Below are positions 30,096 to 38,208 of a DNA stretch of 64,000 nt, piece after piece (positions within the stretch are counted from its first letter, which is position 1; every line of letters begins with the position of its first letter). The notes beneath the pieces were generated by a model that saw only the letters and a list, made by a program, of their open reading frames with translations, was not told the DNA's origin and made no database searches. Source of the stretch: Streptomyces microflavus (GTDB lineage Bacteria; Actinomycetota; Actinomycetes; Streptomycetales; Streptomycetaceae); assembly GCF_014650075.1 (NCBI RefSeq), contig NZ_BMUG01000012.1, forward strand, positions 186,001 to 250,000. Direction: 5' to 3'. The position numbers were made by a program, and so were the translations under genes.

Positions 30096-31151
30096 CTATA
30101 GGGAGACGCCTACCGTCACCGGCTCGTTGACCAGGGTGACGCCGAACGCCGCGTGGACCCCGGCGACGACCTCACGGGCCAGCGCGAGGAGGTCCTCCGT
30201 GGTGGCCTCGCCGCGATTGGTGAGGGCGAGGGTGTGCTTGGTGGAGATCCGGGCCGGGCCGTTGCCGTACCCCTTGGTGAAGCCGGCCCGGTCGATCAGC
30301 CAGGCCGCCGAGGTCTTGGTGCGGCCGTCCTCGGCGGGGAACGCCGGGGGCGTCACATCCGGGCCGAGGCGCTCGTGGACCCGGGCCACGAAGTCCTGGA
30401 ACGCGGCCGCTTCGAGGATCGGGTTGGTGAAGAAGGACCCCGCGGACCAGGTGTCGTGGTCGTCCGGGTCCAGGACCATGCCCTTGCCGGCGCGCAGCTT
30501 CAGCACGGTTTCCCGGGCGGCGGAGGCGGGAACGCGCTCGCCCTGCTCGACGCCCATGGCCCTGGCGGTCTCCGGGTACCTGAGGGGCGCGGAGAGACCG
30601 GCCGCCTCTTCCAGCCCGAATCGGACACGGAGCACCACGAAGCGGTCAGGTTCGGCCTTGAAGCGACTGTGCCGGTACGAGAAGGAGCACTCCGCGTTCG
30701 GAATGGTCACCGTCTCCCGGGTGTGCCGGTCGTAGGCGACGACCTCCGTGATGGTGGAGGACACCTCCTGGCCGTACGCCCCGACGTTCTGGATGGGCGT
30801 CGCGCCCGCGGAGCCCGGGATCCCTGCCAGGCACTCGATGCCCGCGAGACCCGCCTCCACGGTCCGGGCCACGGCGTCGGTCCAGACCTCACCGGCCGCC
30901 AGCTCCAGCGACGTACCGGAGAGCGTGAACCCCTTCGTGGCGATCCGCAGTGCGGTGCCGTCGAAGCCCTTGTCGCCGATGACCAGATTGGACCCGCCGC
31001 CGATGACCAGCAGCGGGGTGCCGCTCGCGTCGGCCTCGCGGACGGCTGCGACCACCTCGGCGTCGGTGGTGGCCGTCAGGAGGCGGGTGGCGGGGCCGCC
31101 GAGCCGGAAGGTGGTCAGGGGGGCGAGGGGGGCATCGTGGAGTTCCTGCAC
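30096..31151 (-). CDS. murB: UDP-N-acetylenolpyruvoylglucosamine reductase
   Basis: The 351-residue protein has the MurB FAD-binding fold: PLLVIGGGSNLVIGDKGFDG near residue 45, CLAGIPGSAGATPIQNVGAYG near 105, CSFSYRHSRFK near 160 and SAGSFFTNP near 245. The C-terminal Glu/Arg region ends in VTLVNEPVTVGVSL. It reduces the enolpyruvyl group in UDP-MurNAc synthesis, an early cytoplasmic step of peptidoglycan formation. It lies downstream of the hadA-hadB genes on the same strand, with a 150-base repeat-bearing spacer. Confidence 0.95.
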   Translation of the reverse strand: MQELHDAPLAPLTTFRLGGPATRLLTATTDAEVVAAVREADASGTPLLVIGGGSNLVIGDKGFDGTALRIATKGFTLSGTSLELAAGEVWTDAVARTVEAGLAGIECLAGIPGSAGATPIQNVGAYGQEVSSTITEVVAYDRHTRETVTIPNAECSFSYRHSRFKAEPDRFVVLRVRFGLEEAAGLSAPLRYPETARAMGVEQGERVPASAARETVLKLRAGKGMVLDPDDHDTWSAGSFFTNPILEAAAFQDFVARVHERLGPDVTPPAFPAEDGRTKTSAAWLIDRAGFTKGYGNGPARISTKHTLALTNRGEATTEDLLALAREVVAGVHAAFGVTLVNEPVTVGVSL

Positions 31152-31186
31152 GGGGACAAGAGTACGGTCCGTGCCCCCGCCGCTCG

Positions 31187-31318
31187 GGCGGGGCCACGGA
31201 CCGTACAGGTTGCGCGTGGACTCCGGGCGGCCCGGAGGGCCGTACAGCTTCCGCGTGGGCCTCAGGCGAGCCGGAATGGCCGTACGGCTGCTGCGTGAAC
31301 CTCAGGCGAGCCGGACGA
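31187..31318. repeat. Three degenerate tandem repeats at the end of hadB
   Basis: Three units of about 50 bases run between murB and hadB. They share GGCCGTAC, a CTGCGTG or CCGCGTG segment, and CTCAGGCGAGCCGG or CTCCGGGCGGCCCGG. The right-hand unit contains the last codons and stop of the hadB gene, so the 3' end of that gene appears to have been copied twice outward. Confidence 0.65.
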
Positions 31319-31730
31319 CGGCGCGGGACATGCCCAGCACCTTCTTGCCGTCACACATGGCCACCAGGTCCACCCGGACCAGGTTGTCCTCCAGTTTGGC
31401 CGCGACCTTGCCGCTGACCTCGATCAACGCGCCCTTGTCGTCGTTGGGCACGACGACCGGCTTGGTGAACCGCACCCCGTAGTCGATGACCGCGCCCGGA
31501 TCCCCGGCCCAGTCGGTGACCACGCGGATCGCCTCGGCCATAGTGAACATGCCGTGCGCGATCACGTCCGGCAGCCCGACCTCGAGCGCGAACTTCTCGT
31601 TCCAGTGGATCGGGTTGAAGTCGCCGGACGCTCCCGCGTACTGCACGAGCGTGGCCCGCGTCACCGGGAACGACTGTGCGGGCAGCTCCGTGCCGACCTC
31701 GACCGACCCGTAAGACACCTTCGCCGTCAT
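31302..31730 (-). CDS. hadB: MaoC-like dehydratase subunit (HadB type)
   Basis: The 142-residue hot-dog protein has the hydratase 2 motif segment YAGASGDFNPIHWNEKFA with the catalytic Asp and His, then IAHGMFTMAEAIRV. Such subunits are catalytic in the HadAB 3-hydroxyacyl-ACP dehydratase. The ATG at 31730 shares its A with the upstream TGA (TGATG); a GTG one codon earlier is possible. It is coupled to the hadA-type gene. Exact substrate is not shown by the sequence. Confidence 0.85.
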   Translation of the reverse strand: MTAKVSYGSVEVGTELPAQSFPVTRATLVQYAGASGDFNPIHWNEKFALEVGLPDVIAHGMFTMAEAIRVVTDWAGDPGAVIDYGVRFTKPVVVPNDDKGALIEVSGKVAAKLEDNLVRVDLVAMCDGKKVLGMSRAVVRLA

Positions 31731-32182
31731 CACGCCTCCTCGGCGGCGCGTGCCACCAGCTTCGTGAGGGCCGTGACCACCAGCTCGCCGGCCTCGTCGT
31801 GCACATCCCCGCGGATGTCCACGATGTCGTTGCCCGCGAGGGACTTGATGGCCTCGATCGTGGACGTGACCGTCAGCCGGTCCCCCGCCCGCACCGGACG
31901 CACGTACGAGAACTTCTGGTCGCCGTGGACGACCCGGCTGTAGTCCAGGCCCAGCTGCGGGTCCTGCACCACCTCGCCGGCGGCCCGGTAGGTGATCGAG
32001 AAGACAAAAGTGGGCGGCGCGATCACATCGGGATGGCCGAGCGCGCGGGCCGCCTCCACATCGACGTACGCCGGATGGCTGTCACCCACCGCCTCGGCGA
32101 ACTCGCGGATCTTCTCCCGGCCGACCTCGTACGCCGGGGTGGGCGGATACGTCCGCCCCACGAAGGACTGGTCGAGCGCCAT
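31730..32182 (-). CDS. hadA: MaoC-like N-terminal dehydratase subunit (HadA type)
   Basis: The 150-residue protein (ATG at 32182, MALDQSFVGRTYPPTP) matches the FAS1-type or MaoC N-terminal dehydratase family: KIREFAEAVGDSHPAYVD, then IAPPTFVFSITYRA. AGGAGGTAG lies 10 bases upstream. In mycobacteria HadA pairs with HadB, which follows here without a gap. It would bind the acyl chain while HadB provides catalysis. A role in fatty-acid or polyketide chain dehydration is likely. Confidence 0.85.
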   Translation of the reverse strand: MALDQSFVGRTYPPTPAYEVGREKIREFAEAVGDSHPAYVDVEAARALGHPDVIAPPTFVFSITYRAAGEVVQDPQLGLDYSRVVHGDQKFSYVRPVRAGDRLTVTSTIEAIKSLAGNDIVDIRGDVHDEAGELVVTALTKLVARAAEEA

Positions 32183-32252
32183 GAGCTCGCTACCTCCTGA
32201 TGGAAAGACGAATAAGGGCACGCCCCTGTGCGGGGACGCGCCCCGTACAACG

Positions 32253-32287
32253 ACACGAGGCCGCCCCCAGAGGGGACGGCCTCGTGT
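32253..32287 (-). terminator. Terminator between rpmG and hadA
   Basis: ACACGAGGCCG and CGGCCTCGTGT are perfect arms, extended by CCCC/GGGG around a short loop. It separates rpmG from hadA on the minus strand. Confidence 0.75.
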
Positions 32288-32298
32288 ACGAGCCTGAT

Positions 32299-32463
32299 TC
32301 AGCGCGTTTCGCGGTGCGCGGTGTGCGAGTTGCAGCGCGGGCAGTGCTTCTTCATCTCAAGACGGTCCGGGTTGTTACGCCGGTTCTTCTTGGTGATGTA
32401 GTTCCGCTCCTTGCACTCCACGCAGGCCAGCGTGATCTTCGGGCGGACGTCGGTGGCAGCCAC
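32299..32463 (-). CDS. rpmG: 50S ribosomal protein L33 (zinc form)
   Basis: The 54-residue protein starts at the GTG at 32463 and reads [20 protein letters not shown], then [19 protein letters not shown], then [19 protein letters not shown] and CPRC form the zinc ribbon, so this is the C+ form. AAGGAGCACTC precedes the start. It lies beside tRNA-Met and tRNA-Thr, all on the minus strand. Confidence 0.95.
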
Positions 32464-32551
32464 GTGAGTGCTCCTTGGACGGACGATGGACGGATGAACG
32501 CATAAAAGAGTAGCCGATCGAAGGACCGACCCAACAATCGGCTACCGTTAG

Positions 32552-32624
32552 TAGCGGTGACCGGACTTGAACCGGTGACACAGCGATTATGAGCCGCTTG
32601 CTCTACCGACTGAGCTACACCGCT
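32552..32624 (-). tRNA. tRNA-Met (CAT anticodon, elongator type)
   Basis: The 73-base cloverleaf has acceptor AGCGGTG/CACCGCT fully paired, D-stem GCTC/GAGC, anticodon loop CTCATAA, T-arm CCGGTTCAAGTCCGG, and discriminator A. A fully paired first acceptor base pair indicates an elongator and not an initiator. Confidence 0.93.
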
Positions 32625-32669
32625 TTGATGATGAGTCCCCCCGCCGAAGCGGGGTTTCCCGATCACCAG

Positions 32670-32742
32670 AGCCCCAATGCGGAATCGAACCGCAGACCTT
32701 CTCCTTACCATGGAGACGCTCTACCGACTGAGCTATTGGGGC
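32670..32742 (-). tRNA. tRNA-Thr (GGT anticodon)
   Basis: The 73-base cloverleaf has acceptor GCCCCAA/TTGGGGC, D-stem GCTC/GAGC, anticodon stem TCTCC/GGAGA with loop ATGGTAA, T-loop TTCGATT, and discriminator T. It is 45 bases upstream of tRNA-Met. Confidence 0.93.
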
Positions 32743-32997
32743 GAGCGAGGAAGACATTACACGGTCCCCGGCCGATCGCCCAAATCCGTTTCGGCACCCC
32801 GCTCGGGCCGTCGGTCCGGGTCCGCCCACACCCCCTGATCAGGCCTTGATCCACCCCGCGCCCTCTTCCGGACGGAGCCCCTCCCCGGGTCGGCACAGGC
32901 GCACCGGTACGACTATTGCGCTCCTCCCGGAAGCCGCCCGCGCACGCCCCTAGGCTCGACCCACTCCGTGTGATCTTGCACCCCTCCCAGGAGCGCG

Positions 32998-34284
32998 ATG
33001 CCTGACAGCCAGCCGCGGCGGCCCGACGACAACGCGCCCGACAGCGCCGACGCGGCCACCACCGATCCCGCCCCCGCCCTCGTCCTGACCGGCGCCCGTC
33101 TCACCGACGGCCGCGCCGTCGACGTACGCCTCAGCGGCAGCCGTATCGAGGCCGTCGGCACCGCGGGCAGCCTCGCCTCCCGGGGCCCCCGCATCGACCT
33201 GCGCGGCTACCTCCTGCTCCCCGCCCCGGCCGAACCCCACGCCCACAGCGACACCGCCCTGACCGCCGACAGCACCGGGCCCGACGGCCCGGGGCCCGCC
33301 TCCCACCGCGCCGAGGACATCCAGCGCCGCGCCACCGAGGCCGCCCTCCTCCAGCTCGGCCACGGGGCCACCTCCCTGCGCGCCCACGTCCGCATCGGCG
33401 ACGTACAGGGGCTCGCCGCCCTGGAGGCCGTCCTGCAGACCCGGCGGGCCCTGCGCGGCCTCGCCGACCTGACCGCCGTCGCCGTCCCCCGCCTCCTCAC
33501 CGGCGTCGCCGGAGCCGACAACCTCGCCATGCTCCGCGACGCGCTGAAGATGGGCGCCGCAGTCGTCGGCGGCTGCCCCGACCTGGACCCCGACCCCACC
33601 GGCTACACGGCGGCCGTCCTGGAGGTCGCCGCCGAACACGGCTGCCCCGTCGACCTGCACACCGACGGCGACGACCCGACCCGTCTCGCCCGTCTCGCCG
33701 CCATGGCCGGCGGTCTGCGCCCCGGTGTCACCCTCGGCCCGTGCGCCGGCCTCGCCCACCTCCCCCTGGAGACCGCGACCCGCGCCGCCGACCAGCTGGC
33801 CGCCGCCGGTATCACCGTCGTCTGCCTCCCCCAGGGCGGCTGCGCCGGCTCCGAACGCCGCACGACCGCCCCCGTGCGCCTCCTGCGCTCCGCGGGCGTA
33901 CGCGTGGCGGCGGGAAGCGGCGCACTCCGCGACACGGCCAACCTTGTGGGCCGCGGCGACCCCCTCGAAGCCGCGTACCTCCTCGCCTCGCAACACGGCC
34001 TGCGCGCCGAACACGCCTACGCCATGGTCTCCACGACCGCCCGCGCCGCCCTCGGCCTGCCCGATGTCCGCGTGGAGGCGGGTTTCCCCGCCGAACTCCT
34101 CGCCGTACGCGGCGAACGGCTCTCCGCCGTGCTCTCCCTGGCCTACAGCCGGATCGTCATCCACCGCGGCCGGGTCGTGGCGCGCACCAGCGCCGTACGC
34201 GAGTACTGCGACTCCGACACCGACACCGGCCCCGATCTCCCCCGTCAGGGACGACCCGACTCCGGTGCCGGGCCCAAGAGCTGA
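32998..34284 (+). CDS. Cytosine-deaminase-like amidohydrolase with altered active site
   Basis: The 428-residue protein aligns by eye with E. coli CodA across most of its length. The metal HxH motif (AEPHAHSD near residue 80) is kept, as is a histidine in DLHTDGDD near 220. The general-base glutamate of CodA is a glycine here (HTDG instead of HCDE). The SHTTAMHS histidine is replaced in LGPCAGLAHL. The GHDDVFD metal aspartate is replaced in GSGALRD. It is therefore probably not a functional deaminase of the usual type. It may be a decayed paralogue, a binding protein or an enzyme with another chemistry. Confidence 0.7.
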   Translation: MPDSQPRRPDDNAPDSADAATTDPAPALVLTGARLTDGRAVDVRLSGSRIEAVGTAGSLASRGPRIDLRGYLLLPAPAEPHAHSDTALTADSTGPDGPGPASHRAEDIQRRATEAALLQLGHGATSLRAHVRIGDVQGLAALEAVLQTRRALRGLADLTAVAVPRLLTGVAGADNLAMLRDALKMGAAVVGGCPDLDPDPTGYTAAVLEVAAEHGCPVDLHTDGDDPTRLARLAAMAGGLRPGVTLGPCAGLAHLPLETATRAADQLAAAGITVVCLPQGGCAGSERRTTAPVRLLRSAGVRVAAGSGALRDTANLVGRGDPLEAAYLLASQHGLRAEHAYAMVSTTARAALGLPDVRVEAGFPAELLAVRGERLSAVLSLAYSRIVIHRGRVVARTSAVREYCDSDTDTGPDLPRQGRPDSGAGPKS

Positions 34285-34318
34285 GCGCGGGGCGGCCGCC
34301 GGGCGTACGGTCGGAGGT

Positions 34319-34975
34319 ATGCGCATTGTCATCGCAGGTGGACACGGACAGATCGCACTGCGGCTGGAGCGGCTGCTCGCCGCACGCGGGGATGAAGCCG
34401 TAGGGATCATCCGCAACCCCCAACAGAGCCAGGAACTCACCGATATCGGCGCCGAACCCGCCGTGCTGGACCTCGAATCGGCCTCCGTCGAGGAGACCGC
34501 GGAGGTGCTGCGCGGCGCCGACGCGGCCGTCTTCGCGGCGGGCGCCGGACCGAACAGCGGCACCGCCCGCAAGGACTCCGTCGACCGGGGCGCCGCCGTC
34601 CTGTTCGCCGACGCGGCCCAAGCCGCGGGCGTACGCCGGTACATCGTCGTCTCCTCCATGGGCGCCGACCCCGACCACCCGGGCGACGAGGTGTTCGACG
34701 TCTACCTGAGGGCGAAGGGCGCGGCGGACGCCGACGTACGCTCCCGGTCCGCGCTCGACTGGACGATCCTGCGCCCCGGAATGCTCACCAACGACGCGGG
34801 CAACGGACAGATCCTCCTCGCCGCCTCGGCGGGCCGCGGGCCGATCTCGCGCGACGATGTGGCCGCCACGATCCTGGAGCTGCTGGACACTCCGGCGACG
34901 GCGGGCCTGACCCTCGAAGTCATCTCCGGCAATGTGCCGGTCACGGTGGCCGTGAAGGACGTCGCGGGCAACTGA
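34319..34975 (+). CDS. NAD(P)-binding atypical SDR protein
   Basis: The 218-residue protein starts MRIVIAGGHGQIALRLERLL with a GxxGxxA-type Rossmann motif. It continues with VFAAGAGPNSGTARKDSVDRG, YIVVSSMGADP and DWTILRPGMLTND. This is the atypical SDR-a5/YwnB-like group found in many bacteria, generally of unknown substrate. The ATG follows GGAGGT. It lies 35 bases after the amidohydrolase gene and is followed by a strong terminator. Confidence 0.8.
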   Translation: MRIVIAGGHGQIALRLERLLAARGDEAVGIIRNPQQSQELTDIGAEPAVLDLESASVEETAEVLRGADAAVFAAGAGPNSGTARKDSVDRGAAVLFADAAQAAGVRRYIVVSSMGADPDHPGDEVFDVYLRAKGAADADVRSRSALDWTILRPGMLTNDAGNGQILLAASAGRGPISRDDVAATILELLDTPATAGLTLEVISGNVPVTVAVKDVAGN

Positions 34976-34993
34976 CGCAGTGGCGGACAACGA

Positions 34994-35030
34994 CGAAGCC
35001 CCCGACCGGATGGACCGGTCGGGGGCTTCG
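34994..35030. terminator. Strong hairpin terminator
   Basis: CGAAGCCCCCGACCGG and CCGGTCGGGGGCTTCG are perfect 16-base complements around the loop ATGGA. It follows the SDR gene and could stop transcription from both sides. Confidence 0.85.
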
Positions 35031-35036
35031 TTCGCG

Positions 35037-35081
35037 TGGCGGCGCCAGGGTTCGAACCTGGGTAGGCTGAGCCACACCGCC
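35037..35081 (-). pseudogene. 45-base tRNA-like relic lacking the anticodon arm
   Basis: On the minus strand the element begins GGCGGTGTGGCTC and ends GCGCCGCCA. The 7-base acceptor GGCGGTG pairs with CGCCGCC, and a perfect T-arm CCAGG TTCGAAC CCTGG precedes it, leaving only about 12 bases in place of the D, anticodon and variable arms. It looks like a tRNA gene from which the centre has been deleted; the 5' end resembles the GGCGGTGTGGC start I recall for Streptomyces tRNA-Tyr. It could be a relic of integration and excision of a mobile element or a structured tRNA mimic. Confidence 0.5.
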
Positions 35082-35248
35082 TCGAACGACGCGTCGGATC
35101 TCCACTGGTGAGCTCCTTGGCGACGACGTAAACAATACCTGATGGCCAGGGGTGCTCCGCCACCTCATTGATCAGCAGCCGGAGGGTGCGGCGGTGGCTA
35201 GGCTTTGCGCTGTATCCCACGCACATTCGACGCAAGGAGCCACACGTC

Positions 35249-35737
35249 ATGGCCGACTCCAGTTTCGACATCGTCTCGAAGGTCGAGCGGCAGGAGGTCG
35301 ACAACGCCCTCAACCAGGCCGCCAAGGAGATCTCCCAGCGTTACGACTTCAAGGGCACGGGCGCCTCGATCTCGTGGTCCGGCGAGAAGATCCTGATGGA
35401 GGCGAACGGCGAGGAGCGGGTCAAGGCGATCCTCGACATCTTCCAGTCCAAGCTGGTCAAGCGGGGCATCTCGCTGAAGTCGCTGGACGCCGGTGAGCCG
35501 CAGCTCTCCGGCAAGGAGTACAAGATCTTCGCGACCATCGAGGAAGGCATCTCCCAGGAGAACGCCAAGAAGGTGGCGAAGATCATCCGCGACGAGGGTC
35601 CCAAGGGCGTCAAGGCGCAGGTCCAGGGTGACGAGCTGCGCGTCAGCTCGAAGAGCCGCGACGACCTGCAGGCGGTGCAGGCGCTGCTGAAGGACAAGGA
35701 CCTCGACTTCGCCATCCAGTACGTGAACTACCGGTAG
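35249..35737 (+). CDS. yajQ: YajQ-family nucleotide-binding protein
   Basis: The 162-residue protein begins MADSSFDIVSKVERQEVDNAL and contains QRYDFKGTGASISW and LKDKDLDFAIQYVNYR, the family landmarks. YajQ proteins have two ferredoxin-like repeats and bind nucleotides; some members bind cyclic di-GMP. AAGGAGCCAC precedes the ATG. The 3' end is partly copied just downstream (see findings). Confidence 0.92.
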   Translation: MADSSFDIVSKVERQEVDNALNQAAKEISQRYDFKGTGASISWSGEKILMEANGEERVKAILDIFQSKLVKRGISLKSLDAGEPQLSGKEYKIFATIEEGISQENAKKVAKIIRDEGPKGVKAQVQGDELRVSSKSRDDLQAVQALLKDKDLDFAIQYVNYR

Positions 35738-35940
35738 GGCGGTTCGTGAACCAGTAGGGCAGTTCGTGAGCGAACAGGGGCACATCGTCGGGGCCGGCCC
35801 GGACGGCGTGCCTCTTCGCGTTCCGGGGACGTGGCCGTACGCCGGGCGCGGTGTCCGGAATCCGCCAGCCCGGCGTGCGGGGCGGGGCGCAGACTGGCCG
35901 TGTGATTCGGCGGTTTCGGCAGTGAGGGAAGTGAGCGGTC

Positions 35941-36471
35941 GTGACGACGGTGTACACGCGGGTGGCGAGTCCGCTGGGCGAGTTGCTGCTGGTGGGCGAG
36001 TCGGACGGTACGGCCGAGGGGCTGCGGCTGGTGTCGTTGTCCGTGCCCGGGCAGAAGGGCGGCACGGTCGTCCAGGACGGCTGGCTGCCGGCGCCCGAGC
36101 TGTTCGCGGGGGTCGTCGCGCAGACGGAGGCGTATTTCGCGGGGCGGTCGACGCGGTTCGATGTGCCGTTCGCCGAGGGCGTCGGTACGGAGTTCCAGCG
36201 GCGCGTCTGGAAGGTGCTGGAGTCGATCCCGTACGGGCAGACCCTGTCGTACGGGGAGGTCGCCGCGCAGGTCGGGGCCTCGGGTGCGGGGGTGCGGGCG
36301 GTGGGGACGGCGATCGGGCGCAACCCGTTGCTGGTCGTGCGGCCGTGCCATCGGGTGATCGGCGCGGACGGGGCGTTGCGGGGGTACGCGGGCGGCCTGG
36401 AGCGCAAGCAGTTGCTGCTGGGGCTCGAAGGGGCCGCGTGTGTGGAGCGCGTTGCGGGGACCGGCGGCTGA
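35941..36471 (+). CDS. ogt: Methylated-DNA--protein-cysteine methyltransferase
   Basis: The 176-residue protein has the helix-turn-helix and active site of O6-alkylguanine-DNA alkyltransferases: GTEFQRRVWKVLESIPYGQTLSYGE, VGTAIGRNP and the acceptor motif PCHRVIGADGALRGYAGG with the cysteine near residue 139. It repairs O6-methylguanine by a suicide transfer. The GTG at 35941 is the start. An alkB-like gene follows 14 bases later, so this looks like an alkylation-repair operon. Confidence 0.95.
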   Translation: MTTVYTRVASPLGELLLVGESDGTAEGLRLVSLSVPGQKGGTVVQDGWLPAPELFAGVVAQTEAYFAGRSTRFDVPFAEGVGTEFQRRVWKVLESIPYGQTLSYGEVAAQVGASGAGVRAVGTAIGRNPLLVVRPCHRVIGADGALRGYAGGLERKQLLLGLEGAACVERVAGTGG

Positions 36472-36485
36472 GGGTGGTGTGACGG

Positions 36486-37169
36486 ATGGCCTCGCGTGGG
36501 GTTCCGGCGGCTTCGGGCGGGCTGTTTCCGCGGCCCCGGCAGGTGGTCGCTCCGGGTGCCGTGCACGTCCCCGAGTGGCTCTCGGTGGAGCGGCGGCGGG
36601 AGTTGGTGACGGCGTGCCGGGAGTGGGCGCGGGGGCCGGTTCCGTTGCGGCACACGGTGCTGCCGGGCGGCGGTGTGATGTCGGTGCGGACGGTGTGCCT
36701 GGGATGGCACTGGCAGCCCTATCGGTACACGCGTACCGCCGACGATGTGAACGGCGCCCCGGTGGCGGCGGTGCCTCAGTGGCTGGTCGCGCTGGGGCGT
36801 GCGGCGGTGGCGGAGGCGTACGGGGTCGAGGGCGCGGCGGAGGCGTTCACTCCGGACACCGCGCTCATCAACTTCTATGACGACGCGGCGCGGATGGGGA
36901 TGCACCAGGACAGGGAGGAGCGGTCGGGCGCTCCTGTGGTGTCGTTGAGCATCGGGGCGACGTGCGTGTTCCGCTTCGGGAACCCGGAAGGTCGCGGGCA
37001 GCCTTATAAGGACGTGGAGTTGGTGTCCGGGGATCTCTTCGTCTTCGGCGGCCCGTCGCGCTTCGCGTTCCACGGGGTGCCGAAGGTGTACGCCGGTTCG
37101 GCCGACCCGGCCGCGGGGATGCGGGCGGGCCGGCTGAATGTGACGTTGCGGGAGACCGGGCTGAGTTGA
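36486..37169 (+). CDS. alkB: AlkB-type 2-oxoglutarate/Fe(II)-dependent dealkylase
   Basis: The 227-residue protein shows the double-stranded beta-helix dioxygenase signature of AlkB: LINFYDDAARMGMHQDREE (HxD iron ligands), GDLFVFGGPSRFAFHGVPKV (distal His) and RLNVTLRETG (2-oxoglutarate arginine). It would remove methyl groups from 1-methyladenine and 3-methylcytosine. It follows ogt in the same direction. Confidence 0.92.
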   Translation: MASRGVPAASGGLFPRPRQVVAPGAVHVPEWLSVERRRELVTACREWARGPVPLRHTVLPGGGVMSVRTVCLGWHWQPYRYTRTADDVNGAPVAAVPQWLVALGRAAVAEAYGVEGAAEAFTPDTALINFYDDAARMGMHQDREERSGAPVVSLSIGATCVFRFGNPEGRGQPYKDVELVSGDLFVFGGPSRFAFHGVPKVYAGSADPAAGMRAGRLNVTLRETGLS

Positions 37170-37187
37170 GCCCCGGGAGCGGTGCGG

Positions 37188-37460
37188 TCAGCGGCGTTCG
37201 CGGGAGTTGCCGAAGAGCAGCCGGTAGAGGATCAGCAGGACCAGGGATCCGGCGATGGCGGCGATCCAGGTCGCGGTGTCGTAGAAGTCGTTGCTGATGG
37301 GACGGTCGAGGAACTGGCTGGAGAGCCAGCCTCCGACGAAGGCACCGGCGACGCCGATGATGGTGGTCCCGATGATGCCGCCCGGGTCGCGGCCCGGGAG
37401 CAGGATTTTGGCTATGACTCCGGCGAGCAGCCCAAGAATGATCCAACCGACAATGCTCAT
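37188..37460 (-). CDS. GlsB/YeaQ/YmgE-family small membrane protein
   Basis: The 90-residue product (ATG at 37460) has three hydrophobic helices and the Gly-rich signature LGLLAGVIAKILLPGRDPGG, followed by IIGTTIIGVAGAFVGG. Proteins of this family are induced by stress and their function is unknown. It is convergent with alkB and its 3' end lies 19 bases from that gene. Confidence 0.88.
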   Translation of the reverse strand: MSIVGWIILGLLAGVIAKILLPGRDPGGIIGTTIIGVAGAFVGGWLSSQFLDRPISNDFYDTATWIAAIAGSLVLLILYRLLFGNSRERR

Positions 37461-37612
37461 GTCGCTGCTCCTACCCCTTGCTCGGTCTTGGAACACAAGA
37501 CGCAGCGAGCGTGTGTTCGGTTGCGTGGGTGCCGTCGGTGGACGAGGAGGGAGTGGCCGAGGGCCAGGTCAGCGGGCAGGGCACGCACCCGTCGCGGTGC
37601 GCCGCCGGGCTG

Positions 37613-38155
37613 CTACCGGTTCGGCCCAGCACCGTCGCGTAGGGCCGTCTCCAGTACGCGGATGTCCTCGGCATCCTTGGCCCGGCGCGGGCGGCCGGGG
37701 ATCCAGACCGGCGTCATCCGCTTGATCTCGGTCTGGGCGGCCGGGCTGATGACCGGACAGGCCGTCGGACCGATACGGCCGAGCGGGCCTTCGAGCATGC
37801 CGTCCGGCCACCGTTCACCGGCCCAGGGGCCGCCCGCGACCAGCGTGTGGCCGCGGTCGTCCTCGCTCAGCAGGGCGAAGCTGCTCTCCTCGCCCTCTTT
37901 CCCGAAGTCGCGCTGCTGGTCGGCGGGTGGACCGGGGAGCGCCGCCCAACCCGACCGCAGCAGCTCATCGGTGAGCGGTTCGGCGTCCCGTATCCGGGCG
38001 AACCAGTCGATGTCCGTGTGGTCGCGGGTGGGTGAGCCGAGGAAGAAGTCCACGGCCCAGCCGCCGCGGAGCCAGAGGTCCACGCCGAGCGCGTCGGCGA
38101 TCCGGGTCGTCTCGGCGATCAGCCGGAGCTGTCGGTCCGTGCGTTGCCTGTCCAC
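37613..38155 (-). CDS. Nucleotidyltransferase related to aminoglycoside or lincosamide modifying enzymes
   Basis: The 180-residue protein has DLWLRGGWAVDFFLGSPTRD with a following HTDIDWF, which matches the GGW-(x)-D...TR-x-H-x-DID signature of the ANT(2'')/LinB type nucleotidyltransferases. The two aspartates of DID bind magnesium. The C-terminus is short and lacks a clear substrate domain. It may inactivate a drug or have a housekeeping role; the sequence does not tell. Confidence 0.65.
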   Translation of the reverse strand: MDRQRTDRQLRLIAETTRIADALGVDLWLRGGWAVDFFLGSPTRDHTDIDWFARIRDAEPLTDELLRSGWAALPGPPADQQRDFGKEGEESSFALLSEDDRGHTLVAGGPWAGERWPDGMLEGPLGRIGPTACPVISPAAQTEIKRMTPVWIPGRPRRAKDAEDIRVLETALRDGAGPNR

Positions 38156-38208
38156 GGCTGGGGAGCGTACGCGGTCGCTCCGGTCTCGTCAGCCGCGTTT
38201 CCCAGGTC

